DNA of 64,000 bases from a virus. The stretch lies in the IMG/VR virus record IMGVR_UViG_3300047094_001064, positions 1-64,000 of that record; one strand, given 5' to 3'. Of this stretch, positions 51,994 through 61,530 are shown one piece after another. Each line of letters begins with the position of its first letter. Positions within the stretch are counted from its first letter, which is position 1. Under the pieces are notes generated by a model. That model saw only the letters and a list, made by a program, of their open reading frames with translations. It searched no databases and was not told where the DNA came from. Position numbers and translations under genes: made by a program.

Positions 51994-54900
51994 ATGGCAG
52001 ATTTTATTTTAGGTCGTATTAAGTTTCACTTTGTTGGTGATTGGGTTACAGCATATTCATACATAAAAGATGATGTTGTAAGATTTGGTGGTAACGCTTT
52101 TGTTTGTAAAGTTAATCACACGTCTGCTGCAAGTTTTTATACAGATTTAAATTTTGCTACACCAAGATGGGCAAAAATGACAGCAGGTACCGAGTTCAAA
52201 GGTAACTGGACTGCAACAACAGTTTATAAACTTGACGATATTGTTAAATGGGGTGCTTACATATATATTTGTAACACTGCTCACACATCTCAAGCTAATT
52301 TATACCAAGATGAAGCCAAATGGACAATATACAATACAGGTTTTGATTGGAAAGGTAATTTTGCTAACGGTGTTGCATACAAATTAAATGATGTTGTAAA
52401 ATATGGACCTTCTTTATATATTTGTACAGACGATCATACTTCATCAGGTTCTGTAATTAATTTAACAAAATTTACTTTATTCGTTCCAGGATTAGAATTT
52501 GAAGATACTTGGAATGCAGGAACATCATATCAACCAGGAGATATAGTAGCTTACGGTGGTTATGTATATACAGCAATTTTATCAAATACTGGTGTTGTAC
52601 CTTATGCAAATACAGCAACTTGGGAAGTATTTACAACAGGATTTAAATTAGAAGGTATATTTAATCCAGCTACATTTTATAAAGTAGGAAGCGTAGTTAA
52701 ATTTGGTGGTGGCGTATTTGTTGCAATACAAAATACTACAGGCAATTCACCAGATCCTACATTTGGTGGTGGAGCTTATTGGGAACAAATCCAAGATGGT
52801 ATAAACTGGAGAGATACTTGGTCTGTAGGTCTTGATTATTTACCAGGAGATTCAGTATCATACGGTTCATCATCATATAGAGCAAAAGTTTCTCACACAG
52901 CTTCAAATGGTTCTGATAGACCAGATAATGATACAACAGGATTATATTGGGATTTACTTGCAGAAGGAGATTCAAATTTTGCATTAACTACAAGAGGAGA
53001 TTTACTAACACGTAATGCTTCTGTTAATACAAGATTAGCTATAGGTGGTTCAGGAACTTTCTTAAAAAGTGATGGAACAGATCCTGTATGGTCACATAGA
53101 ACAGGAACAACAAACGTATTATGGGTTGCACCTCACGGTACAGACGACACTGCAACTGCAAGAGGTTTATCTGAAGATAGACCATATTTAACAATTAGAT
53201 ATGCTGCGACAAGAGCATTAGCACTTGGAGGCACAGGAACAATTCACGTAAAAACTGGACAGTATAATGAGTTATGTCCTATTAGAGTTCCAGCTAACTG
53301 GTGTGTACTAGGAGAAGAATTAAGATCAACAAGAATATCACCTAATACTTCACAAGATTTAGGTTTTGGTGTAGGTATATCTGCAGATGGTTCTACACCT
53401 AATAATAGATCAAAAATGTTCTTAATGAATAATGGAACAGGATTAAGAAACTGTACATTAACAGGTATGACAGGAGTATTTAATTCTGCTGATGCTTATG
53501 GAACAGTTACAGTTGACGGAGGTCAATATGTAGCTTTTGATCCTGCTGGAGCAATTACATCTAAGTCTCCATATGTTCAAGGTGTTTCAACATTTGGTAC
53601 AAGATGTGTAGGAATGAGATTAGATGGTAGTGTACAAGCATCAGGTTATAAAACTATGGTTGCTAATGACTTCACACAAATATTAGATGACGGTATTGGT
53701 ATATGGGCAAGTAATAATGCTAGAGCTGAATTAGTTTCTGTATTTACATATTACAATAAAATAGGTTATCTTGCACAGTCTGGTTCAGTTCTGCGTGCTA
53801 CTAATGGTAATAACTCTTATGGAGATTACGGTAGCGTAGCTTCAGGATTTGATGCAACTGAAACTCCTTACACTGCAACAGTTAATAATAGAGATAATGA
53901 AGCACAAGTAGGAAGAACATTAATTGCAAACGGAGCTGTTTCTCGTTTAGAATTTTTATACGCAGGAGAAAATTATACAACTGCTTCATACACATTTTCA
54001 GGAACAGGTTCTGGTGCATCTGTATCAGGTACAACATTTGCTAATAACGGAGTAAAATATATTGATGTTGTTACAGGTGGAGCAAATCATAGAATAGCAT
54101 CGAGTTTTGCTCAAACAGGAAATACTACACAAATTACACTTACTGCATCTGATACTGCAAGTACAAGTAGTTACAATGGTATGAGAATTAACCTTGTAGA
54201 TGGAACAGGCGCAGGACAGACAGGTATAATTTCAACATATAATGGTGGTACAAAAGTTGCAACTATAGTTGATGAAGCAGGTAATCCGGGTTGGGATACT
54301 TGGACAGGTGCTTCAGTTGTTGCTACTTTAGATACAACAACAAAATATGAAATAGAACCTAGAGTTAGAATTAATGGTGGTGGACCTACAAATACTGCAA
54401 AAGCTAGAGCTGTTGTAGAAGGTGGAGCTATAGTAAGAATATATATTTTAGATTCTGGTTCAGGATATGTATCAACTCCAAGTGTTGTAATTACAGATCC
54501 AAATGCAACTGTTTTAGGAACTGGACAAGTAGTTTTAGGTTCAGGTGTTATTAGAACTGTTGCTTTCTCATCAGGAGGAAGTGGATTCGAACAATTATCA
54601 GCTGCTACAACAGTTGCTGGTGATGGTTTTGCTGAAATTAAACCTATAGGTTCTATTGTAAAAATTGCAGGATTATCACAAGAGCCTAGACCTGGTGCTT
54701 CTTTTCAGTTTGCTGGTGATTCTATTACAAATTACTTTGTTGTTTCTGTAGGAAGTTATACACCCAATTCAGTAGGTGGTGGTGGTGGAACAGCTCAATT
54801 AAGTGTATCTCCTTCAATTGTAAAATCTGTTTCTCCTAATCACGCCGTAACAGTTACATTTAGAGAAAGATATTCAAACATTAGATTAACAGGTCACGAT

Positions 54901-55668
54901 TTTTTAAATATAGGAACAGGCGGATTTACTAGTACAAATTATCCAGGAATTCCAGCTATTGCTCCTGATCAAACTAAAGAAGTTGAAGAAAGAAATTTAG
55001 GTAGAGTATTCTATACAAGCACAGACCAAGATGGTAATTTTAGAGTTGGTAGTTTATTCAGAATTGAACAGGCAACAGGTATTGCAACTTTAAATGCTGA
55101 AGCTTTTGATTTAACAGGATTATCTGAAATTTCTCTAATACCTATTTCAGGATTTTCAAGTGTAGTTGAAGAATTTTCTTCAGATGGAACATTAGTTGCT
55201 AATTCAAATAGTAAATTACCTACACAACAAGCTGTTAAAACTTATATTGATACACAACTTGGAGGTGGTGGTAACGATTTAGTTGTTAACAGTGCAAGAG
55301 CAGGATTAGTTAGAATTACAGGTGGAACAATATCAACTTTTGATGGTGGTTCTGCTTCATTAAATTTATCTATAGAAACTCAAGGTGCTGGAATAATTAC
55401 ATTTAACGATCAAACTCAAATTGGTATAGTTCCAAGTGCAAATAATGATATCACAAATAAATCATATGTTGATGATAATGCTACTGAATCATTACAAACT
55501 TTAACAATTACAGCTAATAATGAAATTCAATCAGCAAAAATAACAAACTACAACAGTGGTGCACAAAATGTTGTAATAGAAAATTATGATACTTCTTCTC
55601 TAATAAGCAAAAACACGTCTATGAGTGTAAACGCTAATGGAAGACTTATTATAACATTACCCCTATAG
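51994..55668 (+). CDS. Large fibre with six carbohydrate-binding-like repeats and a beta-helix
   Basis: Residues about 1-325 hold six tandem repeats of about 50 residues: 'F.GnW...t.Y...DiVk.g...Y.c...HTs....' (for example FKGNWTATTVYKLDDIVKWG and WKGNFANGVAYKLNDVVKYG), similar in pattern to chitin-binding type 3/CBM5_12 modules. Next comes a right-handed beta-helix (LWVAPHGTDDTATARGLSED, TIRYAATRALALGGTGTIHV, SNNARAELVSVFTYYNKIGY), typical of fibres and depolymerase-like proteins, with a 'GSGYVSTPSVVI' module and 'DQDGNFRVGSLFRIEQATGI' conserved close. It finishes with an AVKTYID-type shaft. Sugar binding is inferred. Confidence 0.75.
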   Translation: MADFILGRIKFHFVGDWVTAYSYIKDDVVRFGGNAFVCKVNHTSAASFYTDLNFATPRWAKMTAGTEFKGNWTATTVYKLDDIVKWGAYIYICNTAHTSQANLYQDEAKWTIYNTGFDWKGNFANGVAYKLNDVVKYGPSLYICTDDHTSSGSVINLTKFTLFVPGLEFEDTWNAGTSYQPGDIVAYGGYVYTAILSNTGVVPYANTATWEVFTTGFKLEGIFNPATFYKVGSVVKFGGGVFVAIQNTTGNSPDPTFGGGAYWEQIQDGINWRDTWSVGLDYLPGDSVSYGSSSYRAKVSHTASNGSDRPDNDTTGLYWDLLAEGDSNFALTTRGDLLTRNASVNTRLAIGGSGTFLKSDGTDPVWSHRTGTTNVLWVAPHGTDDTATARGLSEDRPYLTIRYAATRALALGGTGTIHVKTGQYNELCPIRVPANWCVLGEELRSTRISPNTSQDLGFGVGISADGSTPNNRSKMFLMNNGTGLRNCTLTGMTGVFNSADAYGTVTVDGGQYVAFDPAGAITSKSPYVQGVSTFGTRCVGMRLDGSVQASGYKTMVANDFTQILDDGIGIWASNNARAELVSVFTYYNKIGYLAQSGSVLRATNGNNSYGDYGSVASGFDATETPYTATVNNRDNEAQVGRTLIANGAVSRLEFLYAGENYTTASYTFSGTGSGASVSGTTFANNGVKYIDVVTGGANHRIASSFAQTGNTTQITLTASDTASTSSYNGMRINLVDGTGAGQTGIISTYNGGTKVATIVDEAGNPGWDTWTGASVVATLDTTTKYEIEPRVRINGGGPTNTAKARAVVEGGAIVRIYILDSGSGYVSTPSVVITDPNATVLGTGQVVLGSGVIRTVAFSSGGSGFEQLSAATTVAGDGFAEIKPIGSIVKIAGLSQEPRPGASFQFAGDSITNYFVVSVGSYTPNSVGGGGGTAQLSVSPSIVKSVSPNHAVTVTFRERYSNIRLTGHDFLNIGTGGFTSTNYPGIPAIAPDQTKEVEERNLGRVFYTSTDQDGNFRVGSLFRIEQATGIATLNAEAFDLTGLSEISLIPISGFSSVVEEFSSDGTLVANSNSKLPTQQAVKTYIDTQLGGGGNDLVVNSARAGLVRITGGTISTFDGGSASLNLSIETQGAGIITFNDQTQIGIVPSANNDITNKSYVDDNATESLQTLTITANNEIQSAKITNYNSGAQNVVIENYDTSSLISKNTSMSVNANGRLIITLPL

Positions 55669-55676
55669 TTTATGAA

Positions 55677-55684
55677 TATAAATA
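55677..55684 (+). promoter_or_regulatory. Late promoter box for the first RCC1 fibre
   Basis: TATAAATA, 25 bases upstream of the ATG at 55710, with AAAAGGA between. Confidence 0.6.
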
Positions 55685-55709
55685 CTAATACAAAAGGATA
55701 TATATTATA

Positions 55710-58457
55710 ATGGCAATTACAACTTCAATTTTAGGAAATTTACAGTTTAGATATAGAGGTACTTACAGTGGTGCCACAGCGTACATAATTGATGATGTTG
55801 TAGATTTTAATGGTACAGAATATGTTTGTACTCAAAATACAACAGGTAATTCGCCTACTGCAAATCCTGAAACAAAAGCCAGAGTTACTGTATCAGGATC
55901 TACGTTTTTTATCAATGGTACAACAAATCCTATTTTGAATGAAAAAAGAGGAGAAAAAATTATATTTGATCAAGATGATGCATCAAATGCCAATCACGTA
56001 TTACAGTTTGCTACAACAAGTACATCTCAAACATCAAATTACTATACAACAAACGTATCTTATTTTTTAAATAATGTAAACGTAACTGAAACTGTATATA
56101 GAAATACTACAACTTTTAATGCTGCATCAAGAAGAAGAATTGAAATAACATTAGATAGTACTGCTCCAAGCACTCTTTGGTATTTTTCAAATGCTGGTGG
56201 TGCAAGTTATGGTAATTCAATTGCAATTACAAACGTACTTTATTGGAAACCATTAAGATATGCTTTTAATTTTAGAGGAAATCATAATAATACATCAACA
56301 CTATATAGAGTTGGTGATGTTGTAAGAGTAGTTCCTAGAGTTAATAATAATAATCAAACATATATGCCAGGTCAATTTGTTGATTCTGAAGCATTTTATA
56401 TTTGTACTGAAGAACATACATCAGGAGGAACAGATACATCTTTACCTCAAAACAATACAAATACAAACAAAATTAATAACAAATGGAATTTATTAGAATC
56501 AGAATATGATTATGATGATAATTCATTTACTGTTAGAGGAGATATTTTAACTGTAACAACATCTACAGCAGCAAATGCTTTAAGAACTGCTGGTACATAT
56601 ATGGGAGTTCAAGGAACCGCATCAGGCTCTCCAACAGATCCAGCGTTATTTGATATAATAGTTGCACCAACTACTGGAGCAATTTCTTTAGTATCTGTAA
56701 GTTGGGGTGGATTAGGATATGCAGAAGGTGGTACAGTAACTATTACTGATGCCAATTTAGGAGCAGGTGGCGCACCTAACGTAGTATTAGACATCACTTC
56801 AGTAGGAAAATATGTAAGAGGTCAAAATGCTATGTTTACAGGTAATCATAGAGACTGTATTGCATTAGCTAATAGAGATGGTGTTATAGGACAGAATGAA
56901 AGATGGTATAGAAAATATGGACATCACAATGGAAAAAACGTTGTTGATTGGCCTTGTTTTATTGATGGTTCAGGAGGAATTAAAACTTGGGGTTCTACAT
57001 CTACAGGTCAAAATGGAGTTATAAGTGCACAAAGAGTTGCAACAAGTATGTGTTTTACTTTCCACGATTGGTACAGAAGTACTGATAATGGTGGTACGGG
57101 TATACACACAACACCAGATGGACAAGTTCCAAAATGTATTCAATTAGAAGCTGGTTATAGTAGTGGTATGGCTTTATTCAACAATGGAGAAGTTTACCAT
57201 TGGGGTTATGGTGGTCACGGTCAACACGGAGATGCTTCAACAACAGATAGAGCATATCCTGTACGTGTAGGTGGTACATACGGTAACGTATTTGGTGCAG
57301 CTAATACAGCAAACCATACTTTTTTAAATACTAAAATTGTAAAAATTTGGATTTCAAATAAATATTCTGACGACACAACTACTCACACTTGTTATGCTTT
57401 AGATGATACAGGTGGATTATGGGCTTGGGGTTATAACTTGTACGGACAGTTAGGTGATAACAGTACAACAAATAGAAGTCAACCTCAACTAATTAATAAA
57501 ACTTCATATTTTAATGGAAATAATATTGTAGCTTTTTGGACTGCTGGTGGCGCATATGTACATTGTATGGCATTAGATAATGCAAATAGATTATATGTTT
57601 GGGGTTATAACGGTTACGGACAATTAGGCGATAACAGTACAACTCAAAGAAACGTTCCTGTAGAAATTACATCTCCACTGTTTACTGATGCTGGTGTTGG
57701 AAAAATTGCAAAAGTTTTAAAAGATGACCACGGTTCATATGGTAGAACAGCAATTTTAACAGACAAAGGTAGAGTATTTGGTTGTGGTTATAATGCTTAT
57801 GGTTGGATGGGAAATAACAACACTACACAATTAAATATATTAACTCAAATTGGTTCTGGCGTAGGTTCAGCTTCCAATCCAACTTGCGTAAATATGTGGT
57901 TTACAGGAAATGGTCAATACCATTCAATGTTTACTAAAGCTTTAAATGGAACAATTTCTGCTTATGGTAGAAATAATAATTTTCAATTAGGTGATACTAC
58001 ATCTACTGATAGAACAGTTGCAGTAACTCCTAACTGGAGAATTAGAGGTACAAATTATGCATTAAGAGATGTTAAGTGTATATCTGGACATTCGTCTGGT
58101 GATCATCACCGAACATACGTATTAACTAATTCTGGTTGGTTATTTGTAGCTGGAAGAAATAATTTTGGTTGTTCATCTATGGGGTTCTCATCAACTTATG
58201 TGCATGACAGAAGTAATCCTAATGGTATAGAAGAAAGTACATCACAAGTATTTCAAATACCTAGAATGATGAACGATATGCAAGGTAATATAGAAGATGC
58301 ACAAGGTTTTGGATACGGTACATCAAACGTATATTTCCGTACAGAAGTAAAAACAAAAGACAATAGATATATGAGTTCTGGTTATTCTGGTTCACAAATG
58401 AGTGGACACAACAGTAACCCTAGTGAAACACAATTTCAACCACCTAACTTAGGATAA
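55710..58457 (+). CDS. RCC1-propeller fibre protein 1 (915 residues)
   Basis: The N-terminal module FRYRGTYSGATAYIIDDVVD is the same aromatic carbohydrate-binding-like unit as in the upstream fibre. A beta domain follows with FLNNVNVTETVYR. From about residue 430 the protein has RCC1-type blades: 'GEVYHWGYGGHGQHGDASTT', 'LWAWGYNLYGQLGDNSTTNR', 'LYVWGYNGYGQLGDNSTTQR' and more degenerate ones to the end. The G-Y-x-G-x-x-G-Q-L-G-D motif is diagnostic of RCC1/BLIP-II blades. Seven-bladed propellers bind proteins; here a receptor-binding tip is inferred. Confidence 0.8.
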   Translation: MAITTSILGNLQFRYRGTYSGATAYIIDDVVDFNGTEYVCTQNTTGNSPTANPETKARVTVSGSTFFINGTTNPILNEKRGEKIIFDQDDASNANHVLQFATTSTSQTSNYYTTNVSYFLNNVNVTETVYRNTTTFNAASRRRIEITLDSTAPSTLWYFSNAGGASYGNSIAITNVLYWKPLRYAFNFRGNHNNTSTLYRVGDVVRVVPRVNNNNQTYMPGQFVDSEAFYICTEEHTSGGTDTSLPQNNTNTNKINNKWNLLESEYDYDDNSFTVRGDILTVTTSTAANALRTAGTYMGVQGTASGSPTDPALFDIIVAPTTGAISLVSVSWGGLGYAEGGTVTITDANLGAGGAPNVVLDITSVGKYVRGQNAMFTGNHRDCIALANRDGVIGQNERWYRKYGHHNGKNVVDWPCFIDGSGGIKTWGSTSTGQNGVISAQRVATSMCFTFHDWYRSTDNGGTGIHTTPDGQVPKCIQLEAGYSSGMALFNNGEVYHWGYGGHGQHGDASTTDRAYPVRVGGTYGNVFGAANTANHTFLNTKIVKIWISNKYSDDTTTHTCYALDDTGGLWAWGYNLYGQLGDNSTTNRSQPQLINKTSYFNGNNIVAFWTAGGAYVHCMALDNANRLYVWGYNGYGQLGDNSTTQRNVPVEITSPLFTDAGVGKIAKVLKDDHGSYGRTAILTDKGRVFGCGYNAYGWMGNNNTTQLNILTQIGSGVGSASNPTCVNMWFTGNGQYHSMFTKALNGTISAYGRNNNFQLGDTTSTDRTVAVTPNWRIRGTNYALRDVKCISGHSSGDHHRTYVLTNSGWLFVAGRNNFGCSSMGFSSTYVHDRSNPNGIEESTSQVFQIPRMMNDMQGNIEDAQGFGYGTSNVYFRTEVKTKDNRYMSSGYSGSQMSGHNSNPSETQFQPPNLG

Positions 58458-58460
58458 ATA
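58453..58460 (+). promoter_or_regulatory. Variant late promoter box for the second RCC1 fibre
   Basis: GATAAATA, one base from the late consensus, overlapping the stop of the preceding fibre and four bases before the next ATG. The short spacing again predicts a near-leaderless transcript. Confidence 0.35.
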
Positions 58461-58464
58461 TAAT

Positions 58465-61080
58465 ATGGCAACTATAGATGTAGGACGTATAAAATTATCA
58501 CTTCAAGGTGATTGGAGTAATTCAACAGTTTATACTGTTGGAGATATGGTTTTATTCAAAAATAAAATATGGATTTTAAAAAGAGCTTACACTCCTAACA
58601 GTTCTACAAACTATGCTCCAGGTACTAAGTCTATGGGGCACCAAGAATTTATTTCTAAAGAAGATTTATTAACACGTACAAGTATTGGTGATTACGATTT
58701 ATTTTCTGCTACTCAAAATTTAGGGCCAGGAAATACTAATGAAGAAATTGGAGTAAATGACGAATATTTAACTATTAATGACGATCCTAGATTTGCATAT
58801 AACTATAGACAATTTAAAAATACACATTCTGTAAAAGTTACTGGAACTACACCTAACTTTAAATTTGTAATAGATGGTGTTACTGCTAACATAGGATCTG
58901 CTTTACAATTATTAGAAGGTGAAACTTACGGTTTTGAACAACACGATCAAACGAATTATCTAATGCCTTTAAGCTTTAGTTTAGCAGCAGAACCGTCAGC
59001 AGTAAGTATGTTTGCTACAGGTAATGTAAAATATTTTTTAAATAATACTGAAGTAACAGAAACATTTTATAGAACACAATTTGCAACTGATGCTCTTTTT
59101 AGAAAATCTGCACATAGACGTGTAGAATTAACAGTTCCAATTGGAAGTACGATTATATATCCATTTAATAATACTTACACTGCTTCTTATAACGGAACAG
59201 GAATTTCAGTAACTAAATCTTGGGAAGGTTATTTGTATTGGGACGAAGTACAAACAACTTTAAGATATAGAGGAGATTGGAGTTCTAATATTCAATACTA
59301 TCATAATGATTTAGTAACAATAAAAAATTATCCTACACATAAATTATTTGCTGCTCCAAGTCCTAATAGATTATTAACTATGGGTTCAGAATTATATAGA
59401 TGTTTAGTTGATAATATAGATTGCGCTCCTGTTCGAGGAACAATGGAAAAAACTAGATCGCCATTAATGACAGCGGCAACAACAACATCAGGAAGATTGT
59501 CTAGTAACGTAAATAGCAGACAAACAAAGTGGGAATCTTTTTCAGGAGATACAGAAAATAACGCAGCTGCGTGGTTTCCAAACCAAGGTCCTATAGCTTG
59601 GCCATATAAACATCATACTTGTAATGGTGCAAACGTTTATAGATTAATTAAATACATTGATAAAAATGGAACGGTATGGGTAAGAGGTGGGGGTTCTGAT
59701 GGAGATACAGCAAACGGAGATGGTAACGTAATATCTTTCTTTAGCGAAATTTGTTTTAAATTTAGAGAGTGGGACGATTCAGAAGATAGAAATAGAGGCG
59801 GATTTCAGGAACGCAGAGGAACAAAATATACAAGACACGGAAACGTTCCTAAATGTATTCAAATGGAACAAGGATATGGACACACTTTATACTTATTTGA
59901 TAATGGAGAAGTAAAACATTCAGGATACGGCGGACACGGACAAAATGGAACAGGTAACTTTACTAGTTATAACCAGCCTACAAACATAAATGGTTTAGAG
60001 CACGTAAGAATAATAAAAGTTGCTATGAATATAACACAAGAAGATACTGCTCATACTTGTATGGCATTATCTGAAGATGGTGACGTATATACTTGGGGTT
60101 ATAATCTTTATGGTCAACTTGGTTTTGGTAGAACAGAAAACTGGGCTTCTGCTAGAAAAATACCTAGAGAATATTTTGGTAATAGAAAAATTATTGATAT
60201 AGCTATAAGCGGTAATGCTGAAGCTGCTTGTTTTGCTAGAACTTCTGATGATAATATTTATGCTTGGGGTAGAAATAACAGCGGTTGGTTGGGAACAAAC
60301 GATACAACTGATAGATACAGACCAAATTTAATGCAAGGTTGGAACCCATCTGCAAATGGTGGAATTAGAGTGTTTCAAGTTGCTGGTTACGGTAGCAATG
60401 GTGTTGCATATATTTTAGATGGTAATGGTTTTATTTGGAGTTGTGGTTATGGTGGTATGGGAAATAGATTTTCTGGTAACACTTCCAACGTAAATACTTT
60501 TACACAGGCAACTGGTACACCAGGTGGTGACATAGTTGATATATGGGCTGTACATTGGAATTCTTATCATAGCACATTTGCTAGACTTAAAAACGGAACT
60601 ACTTATTTTGCAGGAGCTTCACGTACATATTACGTAGGCGCAACAGGTGCAACAGGTGATACTACTACACCAGCATTATTAAATGCTAAAATGAACAATT
60701 TAAAAGAAGTACATATTTTAGGTACTACTAGTGATGTTGCAACAGCTTATTATTTATTTGATAATGGTAAAATGCTAACACAGGGTTATGATAGTTATAA
60801 TAGTTTACCAAATCCTTTTGCAGGTAGTAACTACACTGGAGAAGATGGAACATTTTTACCTTTTCACGCATATGTACCAGCAGGAACTAGAATTACATCA
60901 ATATGTGGACAAGGTATATGGCAATCAACAAACTATTTTGGTATGATAAGTTTTTTAGGAACTGAAAATGGTCAATTATTTAGTTGGGGATATAGTGGTA
61001 ATTATGTTCACGGTAGTAATGATTGGAATAACGGTGGAGATAACGGCGGAATTATGACCCAAGGTGGTCAAGGAAGATAA
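58465..61080 (+). CDS. RCC1-propeller fibre protein 2 (871 residues)
   Basis: The N-terminus has LSLQGDWSNSTVYTVGDMVL, again the aromatic module, and a second copy LRYRGDWSSNIQYYHNDLVT at about 268. The domain with YFLNNTEVTETFYR matches that in the preceding protein. RCC1 blades follow: 'GEVKHSGYGGHGQNGTGNFT', 'DVYTWGYNLYGQLGFGRTEN', 'NIYAWGRNNSGWLGTNDTTD', with looser blades to the C-terminus. It is a paralogue of the preceding gene (shared N-terminal module, YFLNN domain and blades), probably from tandem duplication. Confidence 0.8.
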   Translation: MATIDVGRIKLSLQGDWSNSTVYTVGDMVLFKNKIWILKRAYTPNSSTNYAPGTKSMGHQEFISKEDLLTRTSIGDYDLFSATQNLGPGNTNEEIGVNDEYLTINDDPRFAYNYRQFKNTHSVKVTGTTPNFKFVIDGVTANIGSALQLLEGETYGFEQHDQTNYLMPLSFSLAAEPSAVSMFATGNVKYFLNNTEVTETFYRTQFATDALFRKSAHRRVELTVPIGSTIIYPFNNTYTASYNGTGISVTKSWEGYLYWDEVQTTLRYRGDWSSNIQYYHNDLVTIKNYPTHKLFAAPSPNRLLTMGSELYRCLVDNIDCAPVRGTMEKTRSPLMTAATTTSGRLSSNVNSRQTKWESFSGDTENNAAAWFPNQGPIAWPYKHHTCNGANVYRLIKYIDKNGTVWVRGGGSDGDTANGDGNVISFFSEICFKFREWDDSEDRNRGGFQERRGTKYTRHGNVPKCIQMEQGYGHTLYLFDNGEVKHSGYGGHGQNGTGNFTSYNQPTNINGLEHVRIIKVAMNITQEDTAHTCMALSEDGDVYTWGYNLYGQLGFGRTENWASARKIPREYFGNRKIIDIAISGNAEAACFARTSDDNIYAWGRNNSGWLGTNDTTDRYRPNLMQGWNPSANGGIRVFQVAGYGSNGVAYILDGNGFIWSCGYGGMGNRFSGNTSNVNTFTQATGTPGGDIVDIWAVHWNSYHSTFARLKNGTTYFAGASRTYYVGATGATGDTTTPALLNAKMNNLKEVHILGTTSDVATAYYLFDNGKMLTQGYDSYNSLPNPFAGSNYTGEDGTFLPFHAYVPAGTRITSICGQGIWQSTNYFGMISFLGTENGQLFSWGYSGNYVHGSNDWNNGGDNGGIMTQGGQGR

Positions 61081-61086
61081 TAAATA
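61079..61086 (+). promoter_or_regulatory. Variant late promoter box before the 61.1-kb gene
   Basis: AATAAATA, one base from the late consensus, overlapping the stop of RCC1 fibre 2. It lies 15 bases upstream of the ATG at 61102, with AGGA in between. Confidence 0.35.
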
Positions 61087-61101
61087 ACAATAGGATAATT
61101 T

Positions 61102-61521
61102 ATGGCAAATCAAATATTTCAACTTAAAAACATATCAATAGGTGATGATTATATTCACCCTACTTTAAAAGAAGGAAAAACTGTTTACAATATACAATAT
61201 TTACATTCAAATAATACTCACGCATTCTTTTCTTTTAATCCAGAAGATATAACTATAAAAACTGATGGAATTAATTTAAGTAAGTATGATGTAAAAATAT
61301 TAGATAAAACTGATGAAGATAATGCAGAAGTATTAAATTTTATAAAATCTAATTCACAATATATTAAACTTGCAATTGTTGATATTGAAGCTAAAATATC
61401 AGCTAAATATTCTTTAGTAACTTTATTTTCTAAAATTGCGGCTAATGATTTAACTGTTAAATCAGAATTAGCAGCAAACCAACAAGAAAAAGCAGATTTT
61501 ATTACAGGACTAGGATTTTAA
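61102..61521 (+). CDS. Hypothetical protein between RCC1 fibres (139 residues)
   Basis: This protein has FQLKNISIGDDYIHPTLKEG, KTVYNIQYLHSNNTHAFFSF and a helical C-terminal third (LFSKIAANDLTVKSELAANQ). Small soluble proteins beside fibre genes are often fibre-specific assembly chaperones, as with T4 gp38/gp57; that is an inference from position and size only. No motif recognised. Confidence 0.45.
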   Translation: MANQIFQLKNISIGDDYIHPTLKEGKTVYNIQYLHSNNTHAFFSFNPEDITIKTDGINLSKYDVKILDKTDEDNAEVLNFIKSNSQYIKLAIVDIEAKISAKYSLVTLFSKIAANDLTVKSELAANQQEKADFITGLGF

Positions 61522-61530
61522 ATAAAAAAA

